From Pseudomonas poae (GTDB lineage: Bacteria; Pseudomonadota; Gammaproteobacteria; Pseudomonadales; Pseudomonadaceae): a stretch of DNA of 64,000 bases. Positions 9,411-17,187 of the stretch are shown here, piece after piece. Under the pieces are notes generated by a model. It made no database searches. It worked only from the letters and a program-made list of their open reading frames with translations, and had not been told where the DNA came from. The number at the start of each line of letters is the position of its first letter. Positions within the stretch are counted from its first letter, which is position 1. Made by a program: the position numbers and the translations under genes. The stretch covers positions 6,176,001 through 6,240,000 of the forward strand of contig CP110972.1 of assembly GCA_028869255.1 (NCBI GenBank), written 5' to 3'.

Positions 9411-10193
9411 ATGGAATTTCTGCTGTATTTGCTGCTCGGCGCCTGTGCGGGCGTGCTCGCCGGGCTGTTTGGCGTGGGTGGCGGGATCATCATTGTGCCG
9501 GTGCTGGTGTTCAGCTTTACCTTGCAGGGCTTTGACCCGCAGGTGCTGACCCACCTGGCCGTGGGCACCTCTTTGGCGACCATTATTTTTACCTCGATCA
9601 ATGCCGTGCGTGAGCACCACCGGCGTGGCGCGGTGCGTTGGCCGATTTTTATGTGGATGACCCTGGGCATCCTGATCGGCGCCGGTTTTGGGGCGCTGAC
9701 CGCCGAGGCAATCTCCGGCCCGCATTTGCAGAGGATCATTGGCGTGTTTGCCCTGCTGGTGGCCGTGCAGTTGGCCCTGGAGGTCAAACCCAAGGCCAGT
9801 CGCACGGTGCCGGGCAAGGTCGGGCTGACCCTGGCCGGTACGGTGATCGGCTGGGCTTCGGCGATTTTCGGGATTGGCGGCGGCTCGCTGACCGTGCCGT
9901 TTTTGACCTGGCGCAGCGTGCCGATGCAGCAGGCGGTGGCCACCTCATCGGCCTGTGGCCTGCCGATCGCCGTGGCCAGTGCATTAAGTTTCATGATTCT
10001 GGGCTGGCATGACCCGTTGTTGCCCGCTCATAGTCTAGGGTTCGTGTATTTGCCGGCACTGTTGGGCATTGCCCTGACCAGCATGGTGTTTGCCCGCTTC
10101 GGTGCACGCCTGGCGCATCGATTGTCGCCGCGTTTGCTCAAGCGGCTGTTCGCCGGGCTGCTGTTCTGTGTCGGTTTAAACTTTTTGTTGTAA
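9411..10193 (+). CDS. TSUP family (TauE/SafE, DUF81) membrane permease
   Basis: 260 residues from ATG at 9411; a TTG at 9399 would add four residues and is less likely. About eight membrane helices fall in two similar halves, each opening with a glycine motif: GLFGVGGGIIIVPVL near residue 18 and AIFGIGGGSLTVPFL near residue 150. This repeat is the hallmark of the sulfite/sulfonate-type exporters or anion permeases. Substrate cannot be read from sequence. 64 bp before lgt on the same strand. Confidence 0.9.
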   Translation: MEFLLYLLLGACAGVLAGLFGVGGGIIIVPVLVFSFTLQGFDPQVLTHLAVGTSLATIIFTSINAVREHHRRGAVRWPIFMWMTLGILIGAGFGALTAEAISGPHLQRIIGVFALLVAVQLALEVKPKASRTVPGKVGLTLAGTVIGWASAIFGIGGGSLTVPFLTWRSVPMQQAVATSSACGLPIAVASALSFMILGWHDPLLPAHSLGFVYLPALLGIALTSMVFARFGARLAHRLSPRLLKRLFAGLLFCVGLNFLL

Positions 10194-10257
10194 TGCAGGC
10201 TTAATCGCGCCCGGGCATGGTCCGGTCGCTATAACGAATGATTAACGAGGAGTCGCA

Positions 10258-11070
10258 ATGCTGCCTTACCCGCAGATCGACCCGGTGGCCCTGGCCATCG
10301 GTCCGCTGAAAATCCACTGGTACGGGTTGATGTACCTGATCGGCATCGGCGGTGCCTGGCTGCTGGCTTCCCGGCGCCTGAACCGTTTCGACCCGACCTG
10401 GACCAAGGAGAAACTCTCCGACATGGTGTTCTGGCTGTCGATGGGGGTGATTGTCGGCGGGCGCCTGGGGTATGTGCTGTTTTACGACCTGTCCGCGTAC
10501 ATCGCCAACCCCACGCTGATCTTCGAAGTGTGGAAGGGCGGCATGGCCTTCCACGGTGGCTTTATCGGCGTAATGATCGCCGCCTGGTGGTTTGGCCGGC
10601 GCAACGGCAAGTCATTCTTCCAGCTGATGGACTTCGTCGCGCCGATGGTGCCGATCGGCCTGGGCGCCGGGCGTATCGGTAACTTCATCAACGCCGAATT
10701 GTGGGGCAAGCCGACCGACGTGCCGTGGGCCATGGTGTTCCCGCCGTTCAGCGACCCGGCACAACTGCCGCGCCATCCGTCGCAGCTGTATCAGTTCGCA
10801 CTGGAAGGTGTGGCACTGTTCCTGATTCTGTACATCTTCTCGCGCAAGCCACGCCCCACCATGGCTGTGTCGGGGATGTTCGCGCTGTTCTACGGGATCT
10901 TCCGCTTCATCGTCGAGTTCGTGCGTGTGCCGGATGCACAGTTGGGCTACCTGGCGTTTGGCTGGGTGACCATGGGCCAGATCCTTAGCTTGCCGATGAT
11001 TCTTGGCGGCCTGGGCTTGCTGTGGTGGGCTTACAATCGCCCGCAAGGCATCAAGAACACCGCGCTTTAA
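10258..11070 (+). CDS. lgt: Prolipoprotein diacylglyceryl transferase
   Basis: 270 residues. Lgt moves diacylglyceryl from phosphatidylglycerol to the lipobox cysteine of prolipoproteins, the first step of lipoprotein maturation, in the inner membrane. The family signature [20 protein letters not shown] is complete, and the essential histidine region [10 protein letters not shown] is present. About seven membrane helices. The ATG has an AACGAGGAG ribosome site. thyA follows 51 bp later across a hairpin, the same lgt-thyA order as in many gamma-proteobacteria. The two lipoproteins in this window would be its substrates. Confidence 0.97.
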   Translation: MLPYPQIDPVALAIGPLKIHWYGLMYLIGIGGAWLLASRRLNRFDPTWTKEKLSDMVFWLSMGVIVGGRLGYVLFYDLSAYIANPTLIFEVWKGGMAFHGGFIGVMIAAWWFGRRNGKSFFQLMDFVAPMVPIGLGAGRIGNFINAELWGKPTDVPWAMVFPPFSDPAQLPRHPSQLYQFALEGVALFLILYIFSRKPRPTMAVSGMFALFYGIFRFIVEFVRVPDAQLGYLAFGWVTMGQILSLPMILGGLGLLWWAYNRPQGIKNTAL

Positions 11071-11078
11071 ATTCGAAC

Positions 11079-11100
11079 GCCGAGGTGCGCATGCCTCGGC
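11079..11100 (+). terminator. Hairpin between lgt and thyA
   Basis: Perfect 7-bp stem GCCGAGG/CCTCGGC with an 8-base loop, directly after the lgt stop. Only TTC follows, so it may slow or partly end transcription rather than stop it. Confidence 0.45.
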
Positions 11101-11121
11101 TTCAACGATACGGGTACTCAC

Positions 11122-12093
11122 ATGAAGCAATATCTCGACCTGGTTTCCCACGTCATCAAGAACGGCACCAAGCAGGCCAACCGTACTGGCGTGAACACCA
11201 TCAGCTTTCCCGGTGCGATGTTGCGCTTTGACCTGCTGGAAGGTTTCCCGGCGATCACCACCCGCAAAATGGCCTTCAAATCGGCGATTGGCGAGATGGT
11301 CGGCTTCCTGCGTGGAGTGAACAACGCTGCCGAATTCCGTGCCCTGGGCTGTAAAGTCTGGGACCAGAACGCCAACGAAAACGCACAGTGGCTGGCCAAC
11401 CCGTTCCGCCAGGGCGAGGACGACCTGGGTGAGATCTACGGTGTGCAATGGCGCAAATGGCCAGCGTACAAACAGATTCCCCTGAGCAACCCGGCAGCCA
11501 TCGAGCAGACATTGGCCCAAGGCTACCGCCAGATCGCCGAAGGCGAAGAAGATGGTCAGGCTTATGTGGTGCTGTACAAGGCCATCGACCAGATTCGTCA
11601 GTGCGTTGACACCATCATCAAGGACCCGGGCAGCCGCCGTATCCTGTTCCACGGCTGGAACTGTGCACAGCTTGACGAAATGGCCCTGCCGCCGTGCCAC
11701 TTGCTGTACCAGTTCCACCCGAATGTCGAGACCCGGGAAATTTCCCTGACCCTCTATATCCGTTCCAATGACCTGGGCCTGGGCACACCGTTCAACCTGA
11801 CCGAAGGTGCCGCGCTGCTAAGCCTGATCGGTCGCCTGACCGGCTATACGCCGCGCTGGTTCACCTATTTCATCGGCGATGCCCATGTCTATGAAAACCA
11901 CCTGGACATGCTCAACGAACAGATGAAGCGCGAACCCTTTGCGGCGCCGAAGCTGGTGATCAATGAGCGTGTGCCGGAGTTTGCCAAAACCGGCGTGTAT
12001 GAGCCGCAGTGGCTGGAGTTGATCGAGCCGAGCGATTTTTCGCTCGAAGGCTATGAGCACCATGCACCGTTGACGGCACCAATGGCGGTTTGA
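11122..12093 (+). CDS. thyA: Thymidylate synthase (long form)
   Basis: 323 residues against 264 in E. coli. It methylates dUMP to dTMP using methylene-tetrahydrofolate, coupled to dihydrofolate reductase (folA at 24560). The N-terminus [16 protein letters not shown], the folate/dUMP motifs YGVQWRKWP and [10 protein letters not shown], and the catalytic cysteine in [11 protein letters not shown] (Cys192) are all present, as are [12 protein letters not shown] and the C-terminal APMAV. The additional length is mainly two insertions, around [16 protein letters not shown] and between [10 protein letters not shown] and [10 protein letters not shown], which put the cysteine 46 positions later than E. 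coli Cys146. A similar insertion is known in the Lactobacillus casei enzyme. It appears functional. Confidence 0.95.
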   Translation: MKQYLDLVSHVIKNGTKQANRTGVNTISFPGAMLRFDLLEGFPAITTRKMAFKSAIGEMVGFLRGVNNAAEFRALGCKVWDQNANENAQWLANPFRQGEDDLGEIYGVQWRKWPAYKQIPLSNPAAIEQTLAQGYRQIAEGEEDGQAYVVLYKAIDQIRQCVDTIIKDPGSRRILFHGWNCAQLDEMALPPCHLLYQFHPNVETREISLTLYIRSNDLGLGTPFNLTEGAALLSLIGRLTGYTPRWFTYFIGDAHVYENHLDMLNEQMKREPFAAPKLVINERVPEFAKTGVYEPQWLELIEPSDFSLEGYEHHAPLTAPMAV

Positions 12094-12099
12094 CCGTTA

Positions 12100-12157
12100 A
12101 GCCAGCTCCCACATCTGGAATGCATTCCCCTGTGGGAGCCGGGCTTGCCCGCGATGG
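12100..12157. repeat. REP pair, left arm shortened
   Basis: The left arm keeps only AGCCAGCTCCCACA; the right arm, TGTGGGAGCCGGGCTTGCCC onwards to GCGATGG, is full length. Between the convergent ends of thyA and cadR. Confidence 0.75.
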
Positions 12158-12179
12158 CGTTCGCCCAGGCGCTACATGC

Positions 12180-12629
12180 CTAATGCCCGTGGCTCCTGCC
12201 CACATGCGAAGGCTCAGCCTCACTGGCCGCCACGCTGCCGCTGACTTCCAGCCGCTGCAAAATCCCGCACTGATCCAGATCCGGCCCGCCGCCGCAGCGT
12301 TGGCGCAGGTCCAGTAACTGTTCCTGCAAGGCCAATAGCCCGTCGATCCGCGCTTTTACGTGGTGGATATGTTCGTCGATCAGCGCATTCACGCTTTCGC
12401 ACTGGTCCTGAGGGCTGTCGCGCAGCCCCAGCAGGCTGCGGATTTCCTCCAGGGTCATGTCCAGGCTGCGGCAGTTGCGGATAAAGATCAGCCGCTCGGT
12501 GTGCGCCTGGGTGTACACCCGGTAGTTGGCATCGGTGCGCGCCGGGGGCGGCAGCAGGCCCTCTTTCTCGTAATAACGGATGGTTTCCACCTGACAGTCG
12601 GTCAGTTTGGCCAGTTCGCCGATCTTCAT
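12180..12629 (-). CDS. cadR: Cd(II)/Pb(II)-responsive MerR-family regulator CadR
   Basis: 149 residues from ATG at 12629. An N-terminal winged helix-turn-helix (MKIGELAKLTDCQVETIRYYEKEGLLPPP) is followed by the long dimer helix and a metal-binding end (QRCGGGPDLDQCGILQRL) with two of the CadR-type cysteines, then a His-containing tail SHVGRSHGH. CadR binds between the -35 and -10 of the divergent cadA promoter and, on binding Cd or Zn, twists it into an active form. It begins 84 bp from cadA. The frame stays open far upstream of the start, antisense to cadA; that extension has no family similarity. Confidence 0.93.
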   Translation of the reverse strand: MKIGELAKLTDCQVETIRYYEKEGLLPPPARTDANYRVYTQAHTERLIFIRNCRSLDMTLEEIRSLLGLRDSPQDQCESVNALIDEHIHHVKARIDGLLALQEQLLDLRQRCGGGPDLDQCGILQRLEVSGSVAASEAEPSHVGRSHGH

Positions 12630-12652
12630 CGCAGCAATCTCCAAATGGGTGC

Positions 12653-12683
12653 TTGACCCTATAGTGGCTACAGGGTCTTTACT
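12653..12683 (+). promoter_or_regulatory. CadR operator within the cadA promoter
   Basis: TTGACC (-35) at 12653-12658 and TTTACT (-10) at 12678-12683 are 19 bases apart, the over-long spacer of MerR-type promoters. The spacer holds the dyad ACCCTATAG-TGG-CTACAGGGT (12656-12676; 8 of 9 pairs), centred as expected for CadR. Confidence 0.8.
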
Positions 12684-12713
12684 TGGCAACAGGCACCTTA
12701 CGGACGCGACCTG

Positions 12714-14960
12714 ATGAGCGACTCTATTCACACCCCGCACAAGCACGACCACGATCATGGCCCCCGCAAACTCACGCCCGTGCATAACCACGGCCACGGC
12801 GGTTCCTGCTGTTCCGGCACGCCCGCGCCTGCGTTGGTGCAACTGAGAGAAGCGCCCACCGCCGGCTCGCGTCTGAGCACCTTCCGCATCGAAGCCATGG
12901 ACTGCCCCACCGAGCAGACGCTGATCCAGAACAAACTGGGCAAGCTGGCCGGCGTGCAGCAGCTGGAATTCAACCTGATCAACCGTATCTTGGGCGTCAC
13001 CCATGACTTGCCGAGCACGGCGCCGATCATCGACGCGATCAAATCCATCGGCATGCAGGCCGACCCCATCGAAGAAGGCGCCCCCGCCCCCGCGCCGCCT
13101 GCCAAGAAGCACTGGTGGCCGCTGGCGGTGTCCGGCGTGGGCGCGTTGGGCGCCGAGGTGCTGCACTTCACCAGTGCCGCGCCGACCTGGGTGATTGCCG
13201 TGGTCGCGCTGATTTCGATCTTCAGCGGCGGCCTCACCACCTATAAAAAGGGCTGGATCGCCCTGAAAAACCTCAACCTGAACATCAACGCGCTGATGAG
13301 CATCGCGGTCACCGGCGCCGTGTTGATTGGCCAATGGCCGGAAGCGGCGATGGTGATGTTCCTGTTCACCGTGGCCGAGTTGATCGAAGCCAAGTCCCTG
13401 GACCGTGCGCGCAATGCGATCAGCGGCTTGATGCAGATGACCCCGGAACAGGCCACGGTGCGGCAAGCTGATGGCAGTTGGCTTGAGCAGGAAGTTAAAA
13501 GCGTCGAACTTGGGGCGATCGTGCGGGTAAAACCCGGCGAGCGTATCGGCCTGGACGGTGAAGTGACCGGCGGCCAATCCACCATCGACCAGGCGCCGAT
13601 CACCGGTGAAAGCCTGCCGATTGAAAAGACAGTGGGCGATAAAGTCTTCGCCGGCACCATCAACCAGGCCGGTTCCCTGGAGTACAAGGTCACTGCCGCC
13701 GCGAACAATTCCACCCTGGCGCGGATCATTCACGCCGTGGAACAGGCCCAGGGCGCACGGGCGCCGACCCAGCGGTTTGTCGACAGTTTCTCGAAAATCT
13801 ACACCCCGGCCGTGTTCCTGTTCGCTTTGGGCGTGGCGCTGATTCCACCGCTGTTCATGGCTGGCGCCTGGTTCGACTGGATCTACCGCGCCCTGGTGCT
13901 GCTGGTGGTTGCGTGCCCCTGCGCGCTGGTGATTTCCACCCCGGTGACCATCGTCAGCGGCCTGGCGGCGGCGGCGCGCAAAGGCATCCTGATCAAGGGC
14001 GGCGTGTACCTGGAGGGCGGTTACAAGCTCGACTACCTGGCCCTCGACAAGACCGGCACCATCACCCACGGCAAACCGGTGCAAACCGATTACCTGGCGC
14101 TGTTTCCCAATGTTGAGGACAGCGCGCCGGCCTTGGCCGCCAGCCTGGCAGGTCGCTCCGACCACCCGGTGTCACTGGCGATTGCCAATGCGGCTGTGGA
14201 TAAAAACCTGGCGGCCCACGCTGTGGATAACTTCGAGGCGCTGGCCGGCCGTGGGGTGCGCGGCGATATCAATGGCCAAACCTACCACCTGGGCAACCAC
14301 CGCCTGGTGGAAGACCTGGGCCTGTGCTCGCCGGAGCTGGAAGAAAAACTCTTCGCCCTGGAAAAACAAGGCAAGTCCGTGGTGCTGCTGCTCGACCAAT
14401 CCGGCCCGCTGGCGCTGTTCGCCGTGGCCGACACGGTCAAGGACAGCAGCCGCGAAGCCATCGCGCAACTGCACGAGCTGGGCATCAAGACCCTGATGCT
14501 CACCGGCGACAACACCCACACCGCCCAGGCGATTGCCGCCCAGGTCGGCATCGACCAGGCCCAGGGCGACCTGTTGCCCACCGATAAACTGCACGCCATC
14601 GAAACCCTCTACGGCCAGGGCCACCGCGTGGGCATGGTCGGCGACGGCATTAACGACGCCCCGGCCCTGGCTCGTGCCGAAATCGGTTTTGCGATGGCCG
14701 CGGCGGGTACCGACACGGCCATCGAGACCGCTGACGTGGCGCTGATGGACGATGATTTGCGCAAGATCCCGGCTTTCATTCGGCTCTCCAGGCAAACGTC
14801 GAGTATCCTCAAGCAGAACATCGCCCTGGCGTTGGTGATCAAGGCGATCTTCCTGGTGGTCACCTTCCTGGGCCTGGCCACCATGTGGATGGCGGTGTTC
14901 GCCGACATGGGCGTGGCCCTGCTGGTGGTATTCAATGGCCTGCGCCTGTTGCGCAAATAG
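12714..14960 (+). CDS. cadA: Heavy-metal P-type ATPase CadA (Cd/Zn/Pb export)
   Basis: 748 residues. P1B-type ATPase that pumps Cd(II), Zn(II) or Pb(II) out of the cytoplasm. The N-terminus is rich in His (HTPHKHDHDHGPRK, HNHGHGGSCC), followed by one HMA domain with TFRIEAMDCPTEQ. Membrane helices flank the TGES loop (ITGESLPIEK), the metal-binding CPC motif (Cys401-Pro-Cys403 in VACPCALVIS), the phosphorylated Asp445 in LDKTGTITHG, TGDN and GDGINDAPALARA. The HMA site has Cys then Glu (DCPTE) instead of the usual CxxC. Divergent CadR and the operator between them point to metal-induced expression. Confidence 0.95.
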   Translation: MSDSIHTPHKHDHDHGPRKLTPVHNHGHGGSCCSGTPAPALVQLREAPTAGSRLSTFRIEAMDCPTEQTLIQNKLGKLAGVQQLEFNLINRILGVTHDLPSTAPIIDAIKSIGMQADPIEEGAPAPAPPAKKHWWPLAVSGVGALGAEVLHFTSAAPTWVIAVVALISIFSGGLTTYKKGWIALKNLNLNINALMSIAVTGAVLIGQWPEAAMVMFLFTVAELIEAKSLDRARNAISGLMQMTPEQATVRQADGSWLEQEVKSVELGAIVRVKPGERIGLDGEVTGGQSTIDQAPITGESLPIEKTVGDKVFAGTINQAGSLEYKVTAAANNSTLARIIHAVEQAQGARAPTQRFVDSFSKIYTPAVFLFALGVALIPPLFMAGAWFDWIYRALVLLVVACPCALVISTPVTIVSGLAAAARKGILIKGGVYLEGGYKLDYLALDKTGTITHGKPVQTDYLALFPNVEDSAPALAASLAGRSDHPVSLAIANAAVDKNLAAHAVDNFEALAGRGVRGDINGQTYHLGNHRLVEDLGLCSPELEEKLFALEKQGKSVVLLLDQSGPLALFAVADTVKDSSREAIAQLHELGIKTLMLTGDNTHTAQAIAAQVGIDQAQGDLLPTDKLHAIETLYGQGHRVGMVGDGINDAPALARAEIGFAMAAAGTDTAIETADVALMDDDLRKIPAFIRLSRQTSSILKQNIALALVIKAIFLVVTFLGLATMWMAVFADMGVALLVVFNGLRLLRK

Positions 14961-14976
14961 ACGATGAGAGGGTGGT

Positions 14977-15840
14977 GTGCTGAGTGCCGAGCTGAAGGCG
15001 TTTTTTATGGTCGCCCGCCTGGGCAGCATTACCCAGGCGGCGAAGAAACTCGGCCTGAGCCAGCCCACGGTCACCACCCAGATTCGCAACCTGGAAAGCC
15101 ACTACGGCGTCGAGCTGTTCTACCGTGGCGGGCGCCGCCTCACCGTCAGCGACGAGGGCGCACGCCTGCTGCCGATGGTCAAGACGCTGCTGCAGCAGGA
15201 AGCGGATATCGAGTTTTTCCTGCGCAACAGCGGCCAGGTCCAAGGCGCCCTGAGGATTGCCGCCACGGCGCCGTACTACATTCTCGACCTGGTCAAAGCC
15301 TTCCGTGAACGCCTGCCCCAGGTGGAAGTGTCGGTGGAAATCGGCAACTCCCAACAGGTGCTCGAAGCGCTGGATGACTACCGTGTGGATGTCGCCGCCT
15401 CCTCACAACTGCTGGAAGACCCGCGCCTGATCCGCCGCGTGCTGGGCACCGACCCTCTGGTGCTGGCGGTGCATCGCAATCATCCCTTGGCCAAGCTCGA
15501 TCACGTGCCGTTGAGCGCGCTGGCCGGGCATACCCTGTTGATGCGTGAGGCGGGCTCTACCACGCGGCGCCTGACCGAAGACATGCTGCAGGGCGCCAGT
15601 GTGAATTACGGCCCGCTGCTGGAAATCGGCAGCCGCGAATCCATTCGCGAAGCGGTGTTGCGCAATATCGGCATCAGCATCATCGCCCGTCAGGAAGTAC
15701 CGCATGACCCGCAGTTGCGGGTGCTGACCATCGAGAATGCGCCGCAGATCCCGGAGTATCTGTACTGCCTCAAGGAAAGAAAAAACGCCCGGCTGCCGGC
15801 GGCGTTTCTGGGGTTGGCGCAGGAAATGTCGCCGCTGTAA
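14977..15840 (+). CDS. LysR-family transcriptional regulator
   Basis: 287 residues from GTG at 14977, with a GAGAGGG ribosome site. The winged helix-turn-helix is at the N-terminus (FFMVARLGSITQAAKKLGLSQPTVTTQIRNLE), followed by a periplasmic-binding-like effector domain from about residue 90 (GALRIAATAPYYILDLV). It begins only 16 bp after cadA yet is more likely tied to the phosphonate-transport cassette that starts 280 bp downstream on the same strand. Effector unknown; 2-aminoethylphosphonate or a derivative is an inference from context only. Confidence 0.87.
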   Translation: MLSAELKAFFMVARLGSITQAAKKLGLSQPTVTTQIRNLESHYGVELFYRGGRRLTVSDEGARLLPMVKTLLQQEADIEFFLRNSGQVQGALRIAATAPYYILDLVKAFRERLPQVEVSVEIGNSQQVLEALDDYRVDVAASSQLLEDPRLIRRVLGTDPLVLAVHRNHPLAKLDHVPLSALAGHTLLMREAGSTTRRLTEDMLQGASVNYGPLLEIGSRESIREAVLRNIGISIIARQEVPHDPQLRVLTIENAPQIPEYLYCLKERKNARLPAAFLGLAQEMSPL

Positions 15841-15867
15841 TACTTTTTTGTGGCCAGCGGGCTTGTT

Positions 15868-15996
15868 GTGGCGAGCGGGCTTGCCCGCGTTGGGCTGCGA
15901 AGCAGCCCCATAAGGCCGCCGCATTCCTATAGATAGGCTTGGGTCGCCTGTTTTAGGGCCGCTGCGCGCCCCAACGCGGGCAAGCCCGCTCGCCAC
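15868..15996. repeat. Long inverted repeat of the second REP family (GTGGCGAGCGGGCTT type)
   Basis: Left arm 15868-15910 runs GTGGCGAGCGGGCTTGCCC then GTTGGGCTGCGAAGC; the right arm (about 15955-15996) is its near reverse complement. A degenerate extra half unit (GTGGCCAGCGGGCTT, 15850-15864) precedes it. This family differs from the GTGGGAGC type and recurs at 39.6 and 47.1 kb. It lies between the LysR gene and the transporter operon. Confidence 0.85.
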
Positions 15997-16097
15997 ATGG
16001 TCTCATTCGGCTGTCCTACCCAAATCCACCAATACCACTATCGCTCCCTTTTGCCTTTCTGCCACGAGAGGGACGCATTGGCTGCCTAGCATGGCCT

Positions 16098-16112
16098 TCA
16101 TCAGTTTGATGA
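16098..16112 (+). promoter_or_regulatory. Short dyad before the phosphonate transporter operon
   Basis: TCATCA-GTT-TGATGA is a perfect 6-bp dyad that runs into the ribosome site (GAGGTG, 16111-16116) of the ATPase gene. It could be an operator or a hairpin that affects translation. Confidence 0.3.
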
Positions 16113-16121
16113 GGTGCCTCC

Positions 16122-17186
16122 ATGAACACAGCCATGACCCAACCCGGCGCGCCAATGAAGGTGCGCGGTATCCAGAAACGCTTCGGTGCCTTTACCGCGC
16201 TGGATAATGTGTCCCTGGACGTCGCCGCCGGCGAGCTGGTGTGCCTGCTGGGGCCGTCCGGCTGCGGCAAGACCACCTTGCTGCGCTGCATCGCCGGCCT
16301 CGAGCGTCAGGACAGTGGCGAACTTTACCTGGGCAGCCGCGATGTTTCCCTACTGCCTCCCCAGGCGCGGGACTACGGGATTTTGTTCCAGTCCTACGCG
16401 CTGTTTCCCAACCTGACCGTTGAAGCGAACATCGGCTACGGCCTCACCGGCAGCGGTCGCGATGAAGTGCGCCAGCGCGTCGGCCAGATGCTCGAACTGG
16501 TGGGCCTTGTCGGCAGCGAAAAGAAATACCCGGGCCAACTCTCCGGCGGCCAACAGCAACGCGTGGCCCTGGCCCGTGCCCTGGCGCCGGCGCCTTCGCT
16601 GTTACTGCTGGACGAGCCGATGTCGGCGCTTGACGCCCGTGTGCGCGAACACCTGTGCACCGAGCTGCGCCAATTGCAGCGGCGCCTGGGTATCACCACG
16701 CTGATGGTTACGCACAACCAGGACGAGGCCATGCTGATGGCCGACCGCATCGCCGTGATGAACAACGGCAAGGTCGAGCAATACGCCACGCCTCAGGAGA
16801 TTTACGACCGCCCGGCCACACCGTTTGTGGCCGAATTTGTCGGCCAGGGCAACTGGCTGCCGTTCAGCCGCAACAGTGCCAGCCATGCCCAGGTCGGCGG
16901 GATGAATCTGCGCCTGGCCGACGATGCCGGCGTGGCCAGGTCCGGCCGCCTGTTCTGCCGCCCGGAAGCGATCAGCGTCAACCCGCCGGTGCATGAAGAA
17001 AACCTGTTCCCGGCCAAAGTGCGCGAGATCACCTTTCTCGGCAACCGCTGCCGCATGAGCTTTGAACTGGAACAACTGCCCGGCCATCCGCTGTTGGCCG
17101 AACTCGCCCCGGAGGCGATGCCGCGCCTGGGCGCCCAGAATATCTGGGTCGCCTTGCCGCCGCGTAGCCTGCAGGTGTTTGCCTGA
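16122..17186 (+). CDS. ABC transporter ATP-binding protein, putative 2-aminoethylphosphonate uptake (PhnT-like)
   Basis: 354 residues. ATPase of an uptake ABC transporter. Walker A GPSGCGKTT at residues 44-52, signature LSGGQQQRVALARAL, Walker B LLLLDEPMSALDARV, and the H-loop region LMVTHNQDEAMLMADRI. After residue about 240 there is a C-terminal TOBE-like regulatory domain. The best fit is the putative 2-aminoethylphosphonate transporters (TIGR03258 type), close to Fe(III)/polyamine ATPases. The permease starts 1 bp after the stop. A second ATG at 16134 is possible. Confidence 0.87.
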   Translation: MNTAMTQPGAPMKVRGIQKRFGAFTALDNVSLDVAAGELVCLLGPSGCGKTTLLRCIAGLERQDSGELYLGSRDVSLLPPQARDYGILFQSYALFPNLTVEANIGYGLTGSGRDEVRQRVGQMLELVGLVGSEKKYPGQLSGGQQQRVALARALAPAPSLLLLDEPMSALDARVREHLCTELRQLQRRLGITTLMVTHNQDEAMLMADRIAVMNNGKVEQYATPQEIYDRPATPFVAEFVGQGNWLPFSRNSASHAQVGGMNLRLADDAGVARSGRLFCRPEAISVNPPVHEENLFPAKVREITFLGNRCRMSFELEQLPGHPLLAELAPEAMPRLGAQNIWVALPPRSLQVFA

Positions 17187-17187
17187 G

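Noticed and set aside
12630..14165. Open frame joined in phase to the upstream side of cadR, antisense to cadA
   Set aside because: Only the part from 12629 down has family similarity; the rest is the shadow of cadA.
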